Assembly: GCA_040222875.1 (NCBI GenBank)
Contig: JAVKCG010000039.1
Coordinates: forward strand, 108,098 to 172,097
DNA length: 64,000 nt
From: JAJCYL01 sp040222875
GTDB taxonomy: Bacteria > Bacteroidota > Bacteroidia > Cytophagales > Cyclobacteriaceae
Direction: 5' to 3'
Positions 36,685 to 45,994 of this stretch are shown here, piece after piece (the stretch's first letter is position 1; every line of letters starts with the position of its first letter). The position numbers and the translations under genes were made by a program. The notes beneath the pieces were generated by a model. The model was given only the letters and a program-made list of their open reading frames with translations, ran no database searches and was not told the origin of the DNA.

Positions 36685-36876
36685 TTAGACAACTTTAACA
36701 TTAACCGCGTTTGGTCCTTTTTGGCCTTGTTCAACATCATAGCTTACTTTATCACCTTCAGCTATATCATCAGTTAAGCCATTTACATGGACAAACACAT
36801 CTTTACCACCTTCATCGGGGGTGATGAACCCGTATCCTTTAGAGTTATTAAAGAATTTAACAGTACCGTTACTCAT
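36685..36876 (-). CDS. Cold-shock protein, CspA family
   Basis: This 63-residue single cold-shock domain protein has both RNA-binding motifs: KGYGFITP (RNP1) and DVFVHVNGL (RNP2). It acts as an RNA chaperone in the cytoplasm. The start at 36876 (MSNGTVKFFN) is chosen because the family begins there; a longer reading to 36903 adds nine odd residues. A TACATTTG box lies 25 bp upstream. Confidence 0.95.
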   Translation of the reverse strand: MSNGTVKFFNNSKGYGFITPDEGGKDVFVHVNGLTDDIAEGDKVSYDVEQGQKGPNAVNVKVV

Positions 36877-36900
36877 AACATATAAATTAAAAATGAAGGG

Positions 36901-36908
36901 CAAATGTA
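36901..36908 (-). promoter_or_regulatory. Candidate -7 box of the cold-shock gene
   Basis: Read leftwards this is TACATTTG, matching TANNTTTG. No good TTTG is seen 17-23 bp further upstream, so the promoter is only half supported. Confidence 0.45.
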
Positions 36909-37004
36909 AGATTTTATTGATACCTGAATCTGTTAAGATGCATTTTTGAAGAAATTAACTATTGATGTCGCAAGTCACTTCCCACATTTTCAGCATAACT
37001 TATT

Positions 37005-38171
37005 CTAAATCAAAGACTTGAGCTTAAGCGTAATTTTTTTCTCATCACTACCCCGTTTTACAACGAGGTCAACAGATTGACCATCTTGTTTTAATGTGTG
37101 TATCACATCCTGTAGGTTAATGTCACTCATAGATTGGCCGTTAATACTAACCAGTTCATCGTTGATCTCGATACCGGCGTCAAATGCGGGGCTGTTTTCG
37201 AAAACATGATGAATTAATACCTTTTGCTTATCCGGTGATAGTTGTACATCGATACCGCTACAGTTGACCACATATGGGTCATTGAAGCTCTCATTTTGCT
37301 CCAGGTAGAGCTTCTTACTGGGCAAATCAATTATGATATTATATCTGCTTAAAATCTTATTGCCGAGTATTCCAGATACACTCTTATGGGCTTGTGCACC
37401 TTGATTAGCCATGCTAATGCCAATGGGAACATTTTTTATGCTTTGATCTCCAAATGTGAAATCCTTTACATAGCCCTCATAATGCTTTGTCTCATTATCA
37501 GCTATACTCTTTACCCAATAAGAATAATGCTCTCCAGTTTTATGGATCACATCATATTCTATTGCATAGGGTGAGTTGAAATCCATTGTTGTACCAGCCC
37601 CGGTCATTATAAAAAATGAACCTGGATGAGGCTCATCATTATTAAGGACAATGCTGCCGTCAATTACCGGGATAGAATTGGTCAATTTAAATGGTATTGG
37701 GTCACCCATTTTCGGATGATCGCCATGCTCAAATATTTCAAAAATGTGCTTATCATAATCTATTCTTATACTGTGGTGATGTAGCAGATCATATCCCAAA
37801 ATTCCATCAAATTCACGGCCCAAGCTGATTTCTAAATGATCAAGATCCGTAGAATACACTTTGATATTCTTTTCGATCAAAAAGCCACCAACCTTAATCG
37901 TATTATGCTTTATGATCGATCCGTAAACCAGGTCATGGTTTAGTACTATCCGATGCTTGACCAACTCTAATTGATCGGCCACTTCCTGATCTACAACCGT
38001 AATGCCTGACCCGGTATCGAAAATCATATCAAGGGGTTCGGAGTCATCTACACTCACTTTGATAAAGAGGTGGTCTCCATAACGTTCAAATGGGATGCTG
38101 ACCAGAGGTGTTTGGGCAATAGCTTCAGCACAATACAATAGCAATGAAAATAAAATTGCGGACTTGTTCAT
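37005..38171 (-). CDS. Retropepsin-like aspartyl protease with C-terminal PDZ domain
   Basis: The 388-residue reading starts at the ATG at 38171 to give a signal peptide (LLLYCAEAIAQ); a start at 38207 adds 12 residues before it. The first protease lobe has an intact MIFDTGSGITVVD with Asp52. The second lobe has FFIMTGAGTTMDF, where Asp would be expected, so Met189 replaces the second catalytic aspartate. A PDZ domain occupies about residues 305-385 (ENSPAFDAGIEINDELVSIN). It is probably periplasmic. It could work as a dimer through the first lobe or be a non-catalytic binder. It lies downstream of zwf on the same strand. Confidence 0.82.
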   Translation of the reverse strand: MNKSAILFSLLLYCAEAIAQTPLVSIPFERYGDHLFIKVSVDDSEPLDMIFDTGSGITVVDQEVADQLELVKHRIVLNHDLVYGSIIKHNTIKVGGFLIEKNIKVYSTDLDHLEISLGREFDGILGYDLLHHHSIRIDYDKHIFEIFEHGDHPKMGDPIPFKLTNSIPVIDGSIVLNNDEPHPGSFFIMTGAGTTMDFNSPYAIEYDVIHKTGEHYSYWVKSIADNETKHYEGYVKDFTFGDQSIKNVPIGISMANQGAQAHKSVSGILGNKILSRYNIIIDLPSKKLYLEQNESFNDPYVVNCSGIDVQLSPDKQKVLIHHVFENSPAFDAGIEINDELVSINGQSMSDINLQDVIHTLKQDGQSVDLVVKRGSDEKKITLKLKSLI

Positions 38172-38280
38172 AACGGTGGATTTGTTTAAAACTGAATTTA
38201 CGGACACTTTTTGATTTTAAGAAATAGTAAAGTTCTTAAATGATGGTGCAATAGTTGGCCACGATTGCCTGGAACAACAG

Positions 38281-39801
38281 TTACAATTCGCAATAATCGC
38301 CATCATCAGCCAGATTTTCACAAGGATACCTCCATTGAAAATTATCCCCTTCAATTAGGGAATCCGCATTATTCGGCCCCCATGTACCAGCAGGATATCC
38401 ATATACGGTTTCCTTCGGGTTGTTTTCCCAATGTTGTAAGATCGGATCAATAAACTCCCAGGCGGCAATAACACTGTCCCCTCTTGCATAGAGTGTTGAA
38501 TCTCCCAGCATACAATCAAGCAGCAGGCGTTCATAGGCATCAGGCAAATTTCCAGATGCCAGGCTGGAATAAAGGAAATCCATATTTACTGTTTTAACCT
38601 CAAATCCGGCACCCGGCACTTTCATCCCGAACTTCATCAGAATTCCCTCGCTAGGTTGAATCCGGAGAACAAGCTGATTATTGGTATTCGTAACGCCTTG
38701 ATAGCTTTTAAATAAGTGATGTGGAGAGTGATTAAAATGAATGACAGCTTCTGTAACCCTTGTTGGTAGTTTTTTCCCGGTTCTGATGTAAAAAGGCACC
38801 CCGGCCCACCTCCAGTTGTCAACGAAAAACTTCATGGCCACATAAGTCTCCGTTCTTGATTCGGGGTCTACACCCGACTCATTTCGGTAGCCAGCTACTT
38901 TTTCCCCATTTATCACTGACTCTACATATTGCCCTCTTATTACATGGGTTGGAATATCAGCCTTCTGATAAGGCCTTATTGACTGGAAAAATTTTAGCTT
39001 CTCATTTCTGATATGGTATGAATCAACATGCGTTGGTGGCTCCATTCCAATTAATGCGGCCACCTGAAGCAAATGATTTTGCACCATATCCCGCAGGGCC
39101 CCGGAGGTGTCGTAATAACCGCCCCTCTTCTCAACACCAACACTTTCTGCAGCGCTAATTTCTATGTGATGTATATAATTTCTATTCCAGAGCGGTTCGA
39201 AAATGCTGTTGGCAAACCGGGCCACTAATACATTTTGCACTGTCTCTTTTCCCAGATAATGATCGATTCTGTAAATCTGCCGCTCACTCAACGATTGTTT
39301 CAAGCTTTCATTTAATGACTGGGCAGTGTTTAAATTGTAACCAAATGGTTTTTCGATAATTACCCGCTTCCAGCCATTGTTCTCATCATTCAGCCCAACA
39401 GTAGAAAGGTTTTCCGGAATTATCGGGTACAATGATGGCGGTGTAGACAAATAAAAGATGATGTTTGGTTCAATATTCATTTCGGCCTGAAGGGCTTCGA
39501 TTCTATCAGCCAGTGTCGAAAATTGGTCTTGCTCCTTTGGATCAATTGAACAATAAAAAAGTTTATCGGCAAAGGCTTTAATGTCATCAGGGTTAGTGTC
39601 TTTCAGGAAACTGCTCTCTATTACTACCTTTTTGCGAAAATCTTCATCTGATAGATTGGAGCGGCTCACACCCAATACAGCAAAATTCTCAGGTAAGAAC
39701 TCCTGACAAAAAAGCTTGTGCACCGCGGGGATTAACTTTCTGGCGGTTAAATCTCCCGATGCCCCAAAAATGACAAGTATGTGGTTATCTGGTTTTTTCA
39801 T
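38281..39801 (-). CDS. zwf: Glucose-6-phosphate 1-dehydrogenase
   Basis: Zwf oxidises glucose-6-phosphate to 6-phosphogluconolactone with NADP, the first step of the oxidative pentose phosphate pathway. The 506-residue protein starts at the ATG at 39801 (MKKPDNHILVIFGASGDL) with the nucleotide-binding GASGDL at residues 13-18; a reading up to 39945 would overlap the divergent T9SS gene. The substrate and active site motif RIDHYLGKETVQN is intact. The neighbours gnd and pgl are not in this window. Confidence 0.96.
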   Translation of the reverse strand: MKKPDNHILVIFGASGDLTARKLIPAVHKLFCQEFLPENFAVLGVSRSNLSDEDFRKKVVIESSFLKDTNPDDIKAFADKLFYCSIDPKEQDQFSTLADRIEALQAEMNIEPNIIFYLSTPPSLYPIIPENLSTVGLNDENNGWKRVIIEKPFGYNLNTAQSLNESLKQSLSERQIYRIDHYLGKETVQNVLVARFANSIFEPLWNRNYIHHIEISAAESVGVEKRGGYYDTSGALRDMVQNHLLQVAALIGMEPPTHVDSYHIRNEKLKFFQSIRPYQKADIPTHVIRGQYVESVINGEKVAGYRNESGVDPESRTETYVAMKFFVDNWRWAGVPFYIRTGKKLPTRVTEAVIHFNHSPHHLFKSYQGVTNTNNQLVLRIQPSEGILMKFGMKVPGAGFEVKTVNMDFLYSSLASGNLPDAYERLLLDCMLGDSTLYARGDSVIAAWEFIDPILQHWENNPKETVYGYPAGTWGPNNADSLIEGDNFQWRYPCENLADDGDYCEL

Positions 39802-39939
39802 TGTGTAGTGCTCATTACAAAGCAAGATACTCAAGGTGGTTAATTCGCAAAAACAAGCAAGATTGAATAAGTTTAATGCCCGAAATTGGGTTAGGCTCAA
39901 TGAACACAGAATTGTATTAAGTAGAACCAATACCCGTAA

Positions 39940-42900
39940 ATGCATTCATTCAAAATTCCGCTTGTCTTATCGGTCATCTTATTTTCAATACTCCCGGTTT
40001 TTGGGCACAACGATGCCTCAATCCACCGACGTTTTATTGAGAACAAGGGGCAGTGGGATGAAAAAATCCTGTTTAGGGCTGAGATACCAAATGGATATAT
40101 GTTTTTTCATAAAGGCGGTTTCACATATCTCTTTTATGATGATCCTTTTGCAGGTTTCCATCATGAGCAGGCCACCAATGCCAGTGTTAATACACGAACC
40201 AATGAACTACCCGCCAATGAAATAAAGGCTCATGCAGTCAGGGTAACTTTTGAAGGGAGTAACAACATCAGCTTTACAGGTAATGGGGCTGGGACTGAGC
40301 GGTACAATTATTTCATCGGAAAAAACAAAGGCAAATGGGCATCTAACATCAGCGCATTTGAGGGTGTGACGTTAGCAGATATTTATCCTGGGATCGACTT
40401 TAAATTTTACTCTGTTGAAGGTCATATGAAATATGATGTCATTGCCGCTCCAGGTGCCGATTTGGCAGCAGTCAGAATGAAAATTGATGGTGCGGATAAC
40501 TTGTCGATTATTGATGGAGAGCTAAAAATATGCACCTCCTTGCAAGACATCAGCGAACCGAAACCTTACACTTATCAGGCAATTGCTAATGGGCGCCAGA
40601 AAGAGATTAAAAGCCGTTTTGTCTTAGAAGACAATTATCTGTCATTTGATGTGGGCAGATACGATAGAGAGAAAGAAATTGTAATAGACCCCGCCCTGGT
40701 ATTTTCAACCTTCTCCGGTTCAACGGCTGATAATTGGGGCTTTACTGCAGCTTTTGATGACGAAGGCCATGCATACTCTGGTGGTATAGTCAGGATAATT
40801 CCGGGAGTTGGTGGGTTGCTTCCAACCTCTACAGGGGCTTTCAATATTTTCCATAACGGGGGCACCTGGGATGTCGCCCTTCTCAAATATGACTCGCTAG
40901 GCGAAACCCTGCTTTATGGTACATACTTGGGTGGATTGCATAACGAATTTCCCCACAGCCTGGTTGTTAATAATGAAGGTGACCTCCTGATAATGGGGTC
41001 CACTGGTTCGGCAGATTTTCCGATGGCAGGTGAGCCTTATGATAACATTTTCAATGGTGGCGTGAATTCCGATCCACTAAAGGGTCCAGTCCCTTTGCTC
41101 AATTTTAATTTTGGATCTGACATTTTCATTGCAAAATTATCTGCGGATGGATCGACCTTAAAGGCTTCAACTTTTCTTGGCGGAACACATAATGACGGAA
41201 TTGGTGAAAAACACACAATTGACAGTGGCATTAATCTATTGGATGGCGACGATCTTGTAAAAAACTACGGTGATCAATTCCGTGGAGACATCATTATGGA
41301 CAGTGATGACAATATCTACATTGCAAGCAACACCCGTTCCACAGATTATCCATTGGTTGGTGGTTTTCAAGGGTATGCCGGCGGTAAACGGGATGGTGTA
41401 ATCACAAAACTTAGCGCAGACCTTTCAACTATCGAATGGAGCACCTTCATTGGCGGCGAGGGAGAAGATGTTGCCTATAGTATTAAACTGCTGAATGGTA
41501 ACAAGGTACTACTTTCCGGAGGGACAAACAGTCCTGATTTTCCATCGACAACTGGGAGCCTCAATGAAAACATCGCCGGGGGAATTGATGGTTTTGTTGC
41601 ACTAATTGAAAGTGATGGTAGTGTTATTTTGAATAGTACATTTTTAGGGACTTCAAATGATGACCAGGCTTATTTTATCGACTTTGATACAGACGAGAGT
41701 GTGTATGTTTTTGGTCAAACTCAAGGCCTCTATACTATTGAAGGTAATACCTTCAACAATCCGGGTGCTGGGCAATTTATCCACAAGCTGAATTCAGATC
41801 TTAGCCAAACAATTTTCTCAACCACTTTTGGGTCTGGCGTCACAGATGCTAACAACCTTATTATCCCGGATATATCTCCGACTGCTTTTTTAGTCAGCGA
41901 ATGCGATAACTTCTATTTATCTGGTTGGGGATCTCCAGGAGGAAACTTTTCGGCTCAAAACGGATACCAGGGGTTAAACATCAATGGGCTTCCTTTATCA
42001 AAAGATGCTTTCCAAACAGCATCAAACAATGGCGCCTTCTACATGGCTGTTTTTGATGCAGACGCAACAGAGCTTTTATTTGGCACATACTTCGGTGGTA
42101 ATATAGCCGCAGCCCATGTAGATGGTGGCACCAGCCGCTTTGATAAAAAAGGGATTGTGTACCAATCAGTTTGCACATGTGGTAGTTCCCAGGACAATTT
42201 CCCAACTACACCCGGCGTCTGGTCAAATACTAACAATGCATTTCCGGTTCCCAATGGGCAAGGTGGTTTTTCGCCTCGCTGTAACAACGCAATTTTCAAA
42301 TATGATCTGGCTACACTTTCTGCCAGAATTCAAACTAGCAGTATAGACGGGGATCAGATAGGCATCTCAAATGTATGCTTGCCAACACCGATTTTATTCG
42401 TCAATCAGAGCAATGGCGGAGAAAACATTCAATGGGGCTTTGGCGATGGTACTGTTATCGACAATCAAGATTCTGTGATCCATGAATATTTGGCACCAGG
42501 TAAATATTCAGTTTTTCTGAAGGTAGAGGATGCAAACACTTGCGAACAAGTTGATGTGGCCTTTTTAACGATCGATGTTGAACAGGGCGATTTTAGCATA
42601 ATTGATGACACCGCTATCTGCGAAGGAGCTTCCATACAACTCTCTGCGATAGGCGGTGACAATTACTCCTGGACGTCCAACCTTAACCCGGAGGTTTTTA
42701 GCAACGAACCAAATCCGGAAGTGAGCCCAACAAGGACCACAGAATATATTGTAGAATCAACCACCGATGATGGCTGCTTTTGGAAGGATTCTGTTGAGGT
42801 AAGGGTTGTGCCAAGTGTAACTTCTGATTTTGAGATTATGAAAAGTTATGAGTGCATGGATTTCCCAACTTTTGAGTTGATTAACCAAAGCACCAACAAC

Positions 42901-43290
42901 CAGGATTTAATTTGGGATTTAGGGGATGGTTCAACAAGTGAAGTTGAAAACCCGGTTCATCAATACAATCAAAATGGTACTTATACAATTGAACTAACAA
43001 CACACCGGGAATTCTGTGATGATACTAAGAAAGAGCCAGTCGCCAACTTTGAGCTTTTCCTGCCAAATGTAATCACACCAAATAATGACAATCTCAACGA
43101 TCGGTTTGCCATCCCCAACGATGGAAATATGCAATTGAATATCGTTGATCGAAACGGTAACAATATTTTCAGCTCAATGGATTATCAAAATGATTGGGCT
43201 GCAGATGGTCAGCCTGATGGAGTATATTATTATCACATTATGATGCCGGACAGCACTGAGTGCAATGGCTTGGTGCATGTGATTAGATGA
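39940..43290 (+). CDS. Large secreted PKD-domain protein with T9SS type B sorting domain
   Basis: This 1116-residue protein has a signal peptide (cleavage near VFGH) and a DUF7948-type N-terminus (RRFIENKGQWDEKILFRAE). A long seven-bladed, SBBP/propeller-like region with repeated TFLGG or TYLGG motifs follows (YGTYLGGLHNEF, STFLGGTHNDG, STFIGGEGEDV). Then come two PKD-like domains (WGFGDGTVIDNQ, LIWDLGDGSTSEVENP). The last about 85 residues (FLPNVITPNNDNLNDRF) form the gliding-motility-associated C-terminal domain used as the type B signal of the type IX secretion system. It is probably exported to the cell surface or medium. Ligand unknown. Confidence 0.9.
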   Translation: MHSFKIPLVLSVILFSILPVFGHNDASIHRRFIENKGQWDEKILFRAEIPNGYMFFHKGGFTYLFYDDPFAGFHHEQATNASVNTRTNELPANEIKAHAVRVTFEGSNNISFTGNGAGTERYNYFIGKNKGKWASNISAFEGVTLADIYPGIDFKFYSVEGHMKYDVIAAPGADLAAVRMKIDGADNLSIIDGELKICTSLQDISEPKPYTYQAIANGRQKEIKSRFVLEDNYLSFDVGRYDREKEIVIDPALVFSTFSGSTADNWGFTAAFDDEGHAYSGGIVRIIPGVGGLLPTSTGAFNIFHNGGTWDVALLKYDSLGETLLYGTYLGGLHNEFPHSLVVNNEGDLLIMGSTGSADFPMAGEPYDNIFNGGVNSDPLKGPVPLLNFNFGSDIFIAKLSADGSTLKASTFLGGTHNDGIGEKHTIDSGINLLDGDDLVKNYGDQFRGDIIMDSDDNIYIASNTRSTDYPLVGGFQGYAGGKRDGVITKLSADLSTIEWSTFIGGEGEDVAYSIKLLNGNKVLLSGGTNSPDFPSTTGSLNENIAGGIDGFVALIESDGSVILNSTFLGTSNDDQAYFIDFDTDESVYVFGQTQGLYTIEGNTFNNPGAGQFIHKLNSDLSQTIFSTTFGSGVTDANNLIIPDISPTAFLVSECDNFYLSGWGSPGGNFSAQNGYQGLNINGLPLSKDAFQTASNNGAFYMAVFDADATELLFGTYFGGNIAAAHVDGGTSRFDKKGIVYQSVCTCGSSQDNFPTTPGVWSNTNNAFPVPNGQGGFSPRCNNAIFKYDLATLSARIQTSSIDGDQIGISNVCLPTPILFVNQSNGGENIQWGFGDGTVIDNQDSVIHEYLAPGKYSVFLKVEDANTCEQVDVAFLTIDVEQGDFSIIDDTAICEGASIQLSAIGGDNYSWTSNLNPEVFSNEPNPEVSPTRTTEYIVESTTDDGCFWKDSVEVRVVPSVTSDFEIMKSYECMDFPTFELINQSTNNQDLIWDLGDGSTSEVENPVHQYNQNGTYTIELTTHREFCDDTKKEPVANFELFLPNVITPNNDNLNDRFAIPNDGNMQLNIVDRNGNNIFSSMDYQNDWAADGQPDGVYYYHIMMPDSTECNGLVHVIR

Positions 43291-43309
43291 TTTTGATTTG
43301 GGGATTTTA

Positions 43310-43342
43310 ACTCATCTGATGACTTTGGGTCATCTGATGAGT
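43310..43342. repeat. 33-bp REP-like palindrome, copy 2
   Basis: It starts ACTCATCTGATGACT and ends GGTCATCTGATGAGT around a TTT/TTG centre. Same design and length as 24567-24599, located 20 bp after the stop of the T9SS type B gene. Confidence 0.65.
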
Positions 43343-43383
43343 AGGGTGGTGCTAAAACCCAATAATAATTAGAGACATTAGTG

Positions 43384-43430
43384 AAATAAACGCACAAAAA
43401 AATAAACGCACTTAATTTGTGCGCATATTC
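43384..43430. promoter_or_regulatory. Short repeated motif array upstream of accessory region
   Basis: AAATAAACGCAC occurs twice (43384-43395 and 43400-43411), 16 bp apart, followed by GTGCGCATATTC in the other orientation (43419-43430). The complement, GTGCGTTTATTT, is related to the TTGCGCTTATATTT-type motif in front of the Fic gene (44334-44452). Operator function is inference. Confidence 0.45.
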
Positions 43431-43463
43431 AATTGTTGTATGCCATAGAGGAAACCTTAACAG

Positions 43464-44147
43464 ATGAGATTTTACTACCTTTTTATTCTTGCTTTTGTAG
43501 TTTTTCCAGCTTTTGGGCAAGACCATGATGACGAATTTAAAGTCAAGTACGAAAACCCAACTAATCAGATTGGGATAGGTCTATTGAAGCTTGATTACTA
43601 CCAAAATCCAGTTGTTGAAATCTTTAACGATGAAAATTTTGAAAGTAAATACGCTGACTGGAATATTGAAGCACCAAACATGGAAATCTACCCAAAGTTC
43701 TATGAACTTGACTACGGTGCTTGTGACTTTGTATGCTTAGAAGCAACTAAGAACTATTACAAGATCCTGATTGGTTTTAATCAGGTCAAATATGTCAAAC
43801 TTTCGGATTCATGGACGTTAATCACTTGGAAGAATCTAATAGAAAATTCTTACGGGGTAACAAGAAAACGTGATTCAAGAGAGTCGAATAAGTTGAGAAG
43901 CTCTAACTCTGAAGATTCACCAGAAATACCCCTTGAACTTAAAACGCATGAGAACTTCTGCGTCATTAGCCTTGAAGGTAGTTGGTTAAACGTAAAATAT
44001 GATTGTATTTACGCAACGGATAAATACATGGAATTCGAAGGTGAACCCTGTTCCGTTTACATAGACAAGTGCGAGAATGATAAGATTGGATGGGTTAAAT
44101 GGAAAGAGAATGGTGAACTTCTAGTTAAAATCTATTTAAGACCATGA
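43464..44147 (+). CDS. Secreted protein of unknown function in cassette-like unit
   Basis: This 227-residue protein has a signal peptide (MRFYYLFILAFVVFPAFGQ) and a body rich in Asp, Tyr and Lys. It shows a repeated pattern of ILIGFNQVKYVKLSDSW in the middle and EGEPCSVYIDKCENDKIGWV near the end, the latter like an SH3-type beta segment. I do not recognise a named family. It is flanked by a perfect 12-bp inverted repeat, 19 bp before its start and 6 bp after its stop. It is probably periplasmic and may be an accessory or niche gene. Confidence 0.72.
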   Translation: MRFYYLFILAFVVFPAFGQDHDDEFKVKYENPTNQIGIGLLKLDYYQNPVVEIFNDENFESKYADWNIEAPNMEIYPKFYELDYGACDFVCLEATKNYYKILIGFNQVKYVKLSDSWTLITWKNLIENSYGVTRKRDSRESNKLRSSNSEDSPEIPLELKTHENFCVISLEGSWLNVKYDCIYATDKYMEFEGEPCSVYIDKCENDKIGWVKWKENGELLVKIYLRP

Positions 44148-44153
44148 AAGAAC

Positions 44154-44325
44154 GGCATACAACAAATGCTATGAATGAATGGGGTTGTATCGGTCAGGAA
44201 AGTTGGTGGGTATTGGCAACTCCGCCACAAGTTTTAAATTTAAATCAAGGCGTGGCTATGAGCGAGACGAGAGGTTAGTGCTTTCTAATCCCCGCTCATT
44301 TTAGCTAGGCGTTGAATGTAATTAG
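44154..44325 (+). repeat. attC-like hairpin 1 (about 160-170 bp)
   Basis: Outer boxes are ATACAAC (44157-44163) and GTTGAAT (44311-44317), the second a match to the GTTRRRY core of attC sites, the first one base from its complement. Inside them GCTATGAATGAATGGGG pairs imperfectly with CCCCGCTCATTTTAGC, giving a long, imperfect stem with a large variable tip. The tip contains GCCAC/GTGGC pairing around a TTTAAATTTAAA palindrome. Sequences of this general look appear scattered in Bacteroidota (recalled). Function inferred. Confidence 0.45.
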
Positions 44326-44333
44326 CATCTCAA

Positions 44334-44452
44334 TTTGCGCTCATTTTTGTTTCAATTATGATTATTGCACTCAATAATCACGTGTTGCGCTTGTATTTTT
44401 TCCACATTGCGCTTATATTTCGTAAAAATGATAAATAGCGCTCATTTTTCTC
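44334..44452 (+). promoter_or_regulatory. Array of TGCGCT-type motifs in front of and inside the Fic gene start
   Basis: Direct copies of a 14-16 bp motif start at 44334 (TTTGCGCTCATTTTTG), 44365 (TTGCACTCAATAATC, weak), 44384 (GTTGCGCTTGTATTTTT), 44406 (ATTGCGCTTATATTTCG) and 44436 (TAGCGCTCATTTTTCTC). A further partial copy CCGCTCATTTTAG is at 44292. Four of them are strong. The last copy is within codons 3-9 of the Fic gene, so binding there would block transcription or translation. An autorepressor operator is the simplest reading; the binding protein is unknown. Confidence 0.5.
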
Positions 44453-45990
44453 AAAAAAAACCCATATTTCATGGAAAACTATCTCCTGAACAAGGAACAA
44501 TAGTAGGATATGCTGCAATTGTCGATAAACTAAAACTAAACATGCCTATGGTAAACCCCATAGCACTAGTTTGTGACCAAAACAAAAACTACCAAAATGA
44601 GGGTTGGATAATTTTACCCACAAGTTACTTACCAGAAGACAACCACGAATTAGAAGAAATAGAAGCATTATATAAGCATCTAGTGTTTGCTCTAAAATAT
44701 GAGGGAATCAATCTATTGTTGTTTAGCTGCCTAATAAAGCATTATTCAGAAAGACAATTATCTAATTTGGTGAATTTTGAACCAACCGGACAATATAGCA
44801 GAAGAATATGGTTCATTATAGAATGGTTACAAGGGAAAGAACTTGCAGGGAAAGAAGCACTTAGTAAAAAAAGTTATGTGCCAGTTGTTGACACAAAACA
44901 ACAGTATACTATTGAGGGTGTGAAGTCTCCACGACAATTAGTAATAAATAATCTTCCAGGCACACCTGAATTTTGTCCTCTAATAAAGAAAACTGAAAAG
45001 CTAGAAAAATATATCAAAGCTAATTTAGCACATAAGAAAAATGTCTATTTAAGTGGAATTCGAAAAGAGGTGGTTCAAAGGGCATCTGCTTTCTTGTTAT
45101 CGAAAGACTCAAAAGCATCGTTTTCAATAGAAGGAGAAAACCCGAAAAGTAAACGGGCTGCTAGATGGGGGCAGGCTATAGGACAAGCTGGAACAAAAGA
45201 ATTGAATAAAGATGAGTTAGAAAGGTTACAACAGGTGGTAATTGAAAACTCACGATTTGTTGAAATGGGATTTCGTGAAAAGGGTGGTTTTATAGGTCAA
45301 CATGATCGAGTAACAGGTGAACCAATACCCGATCATATATCAGCCAAATGGCAAGATTTATCAAGTCTGGCAAAAGGGCTTATTGAAACGAACAAATTGT
45401 TGATTAACAGTGAAATTGATCCGGTCATTTCGGCGGCAATAATTGCATTCGGATTCGTGTTTATTCATCCCTTTGAAGATGGTAATGGAAGAATTCATAG
45501 ATACCTTATTCATCACCTATTAGCCAAGAAAAAATTTTCTCAACAAGGAATAATATTTCCTGTATCTGCTTCCATATTAGATCATATTGAAGATTATAGA
45601 CAGGTACTTGAAGCATATTCACATCCCTTACTTGATTTCATTGAATGGGAAGAAACAAATGACCATAACGTAAATGTGCTTAACGAAACAGTTGACTACT
45701 ATAGATATTATGACTCTACAATACAAGCAGAGTTTTTATATGATTGCGTATTTGATACAATTGAGAATATCATTCCTCGTGAATTGACATACTTAATTCA
45801 TTATGATGAATTCAAAACAGTAATCGATGATGAGTTCGAAATGCCAGATAGACTTGTTGCTTTGCTAGTTAAATTTTTAGAACAAAACAACGGTGTCCTG
45901 TCGAAAAGAGCTAGAGAAAAAGAGTTTTCAGAATTAAGTGAAAATGAAGTTGATTCAATTGAAAAACTTTATGATGAAATATTTAAATAA
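44428..45990 (+). CDS. Fic domain protein (class II, AMPylator-like) with C-terminal helical domain
   Basis: The 520-residue reading starts at the ATG at 44428 (MINSAHFSQKKPIF). The core has the Fic catalytic motif HPFEDGNGRIHR at residues 347-358. Upstream, SFSIEG at residues 231-236 fits the class II inhibitory motif (S/T)xxxE(G/N), so activity is probably self-restrained by Glu235. Residues 1-170 form an unassigned domain. The C-terminal end (PDRLVALLVKFLEQNN, then SENEVDSIEKLYDEIF) looks like a winged-helix segment, as in other class II Fic proteins. Fic enzymes AMPylate target proteins. No separate antitoxin gene is visible. It sits in the cassette-like region behind a repeated-motif promoter. 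Confidence 0.88.
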   Translation: MINSAHFSQKKPIFHGKLSPEQGTIVGYAAIVDKLKLNMPMVNPIALVCDQNKNYQNEGWIILPTSYLPEDNHELEEIEALYKHLVFALKYEGINLLLFSCLIKHYSERQLSNLVNFEPTGQYSRRIWFIIEWLQGKELAGKEALSKKSYVPVVDTKQQYTIEGVKSPRQLVINNLPGTPEFCPLIKKTEKLEKYIKANLAHKKNVYLSGIRKEVVQRASAFLLSKDSKASFSIEGENPKSKRAARWGQAIGQAGTKELNKDELERLQQVVIENSRFVEMGFREKGGFIGQHDRVTGEPIPDHISAKWQDLSSLAKGLIETNKLLINSEIDPVISAAIIAFGFVFIHPFEDGNGRIHRYLIHHLLAKKKFSQQGIIFPVSASILDHIEDYRQVLEAYSHPLLDFIEWEETNDHNVNVLNETVDYYRYYDSTIQAEFLYDCVFDTIENIIPRELTYLIHYDEFKTVIDDEFEMPDRLVALLVKFLEQNNGVLSKRAREKEFSELSENEVDSIEKLYDEIFK

Positions 45991-45994
45991 AACT

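Noticed and set aside
39802..39945. Longer zwf reading with 48 extra N-terminal residues
   Set aside because: The extra part has no family similarity and overlaps the start of the divergent T9SS type B gene. The family motif starts at the ATG at 39801.
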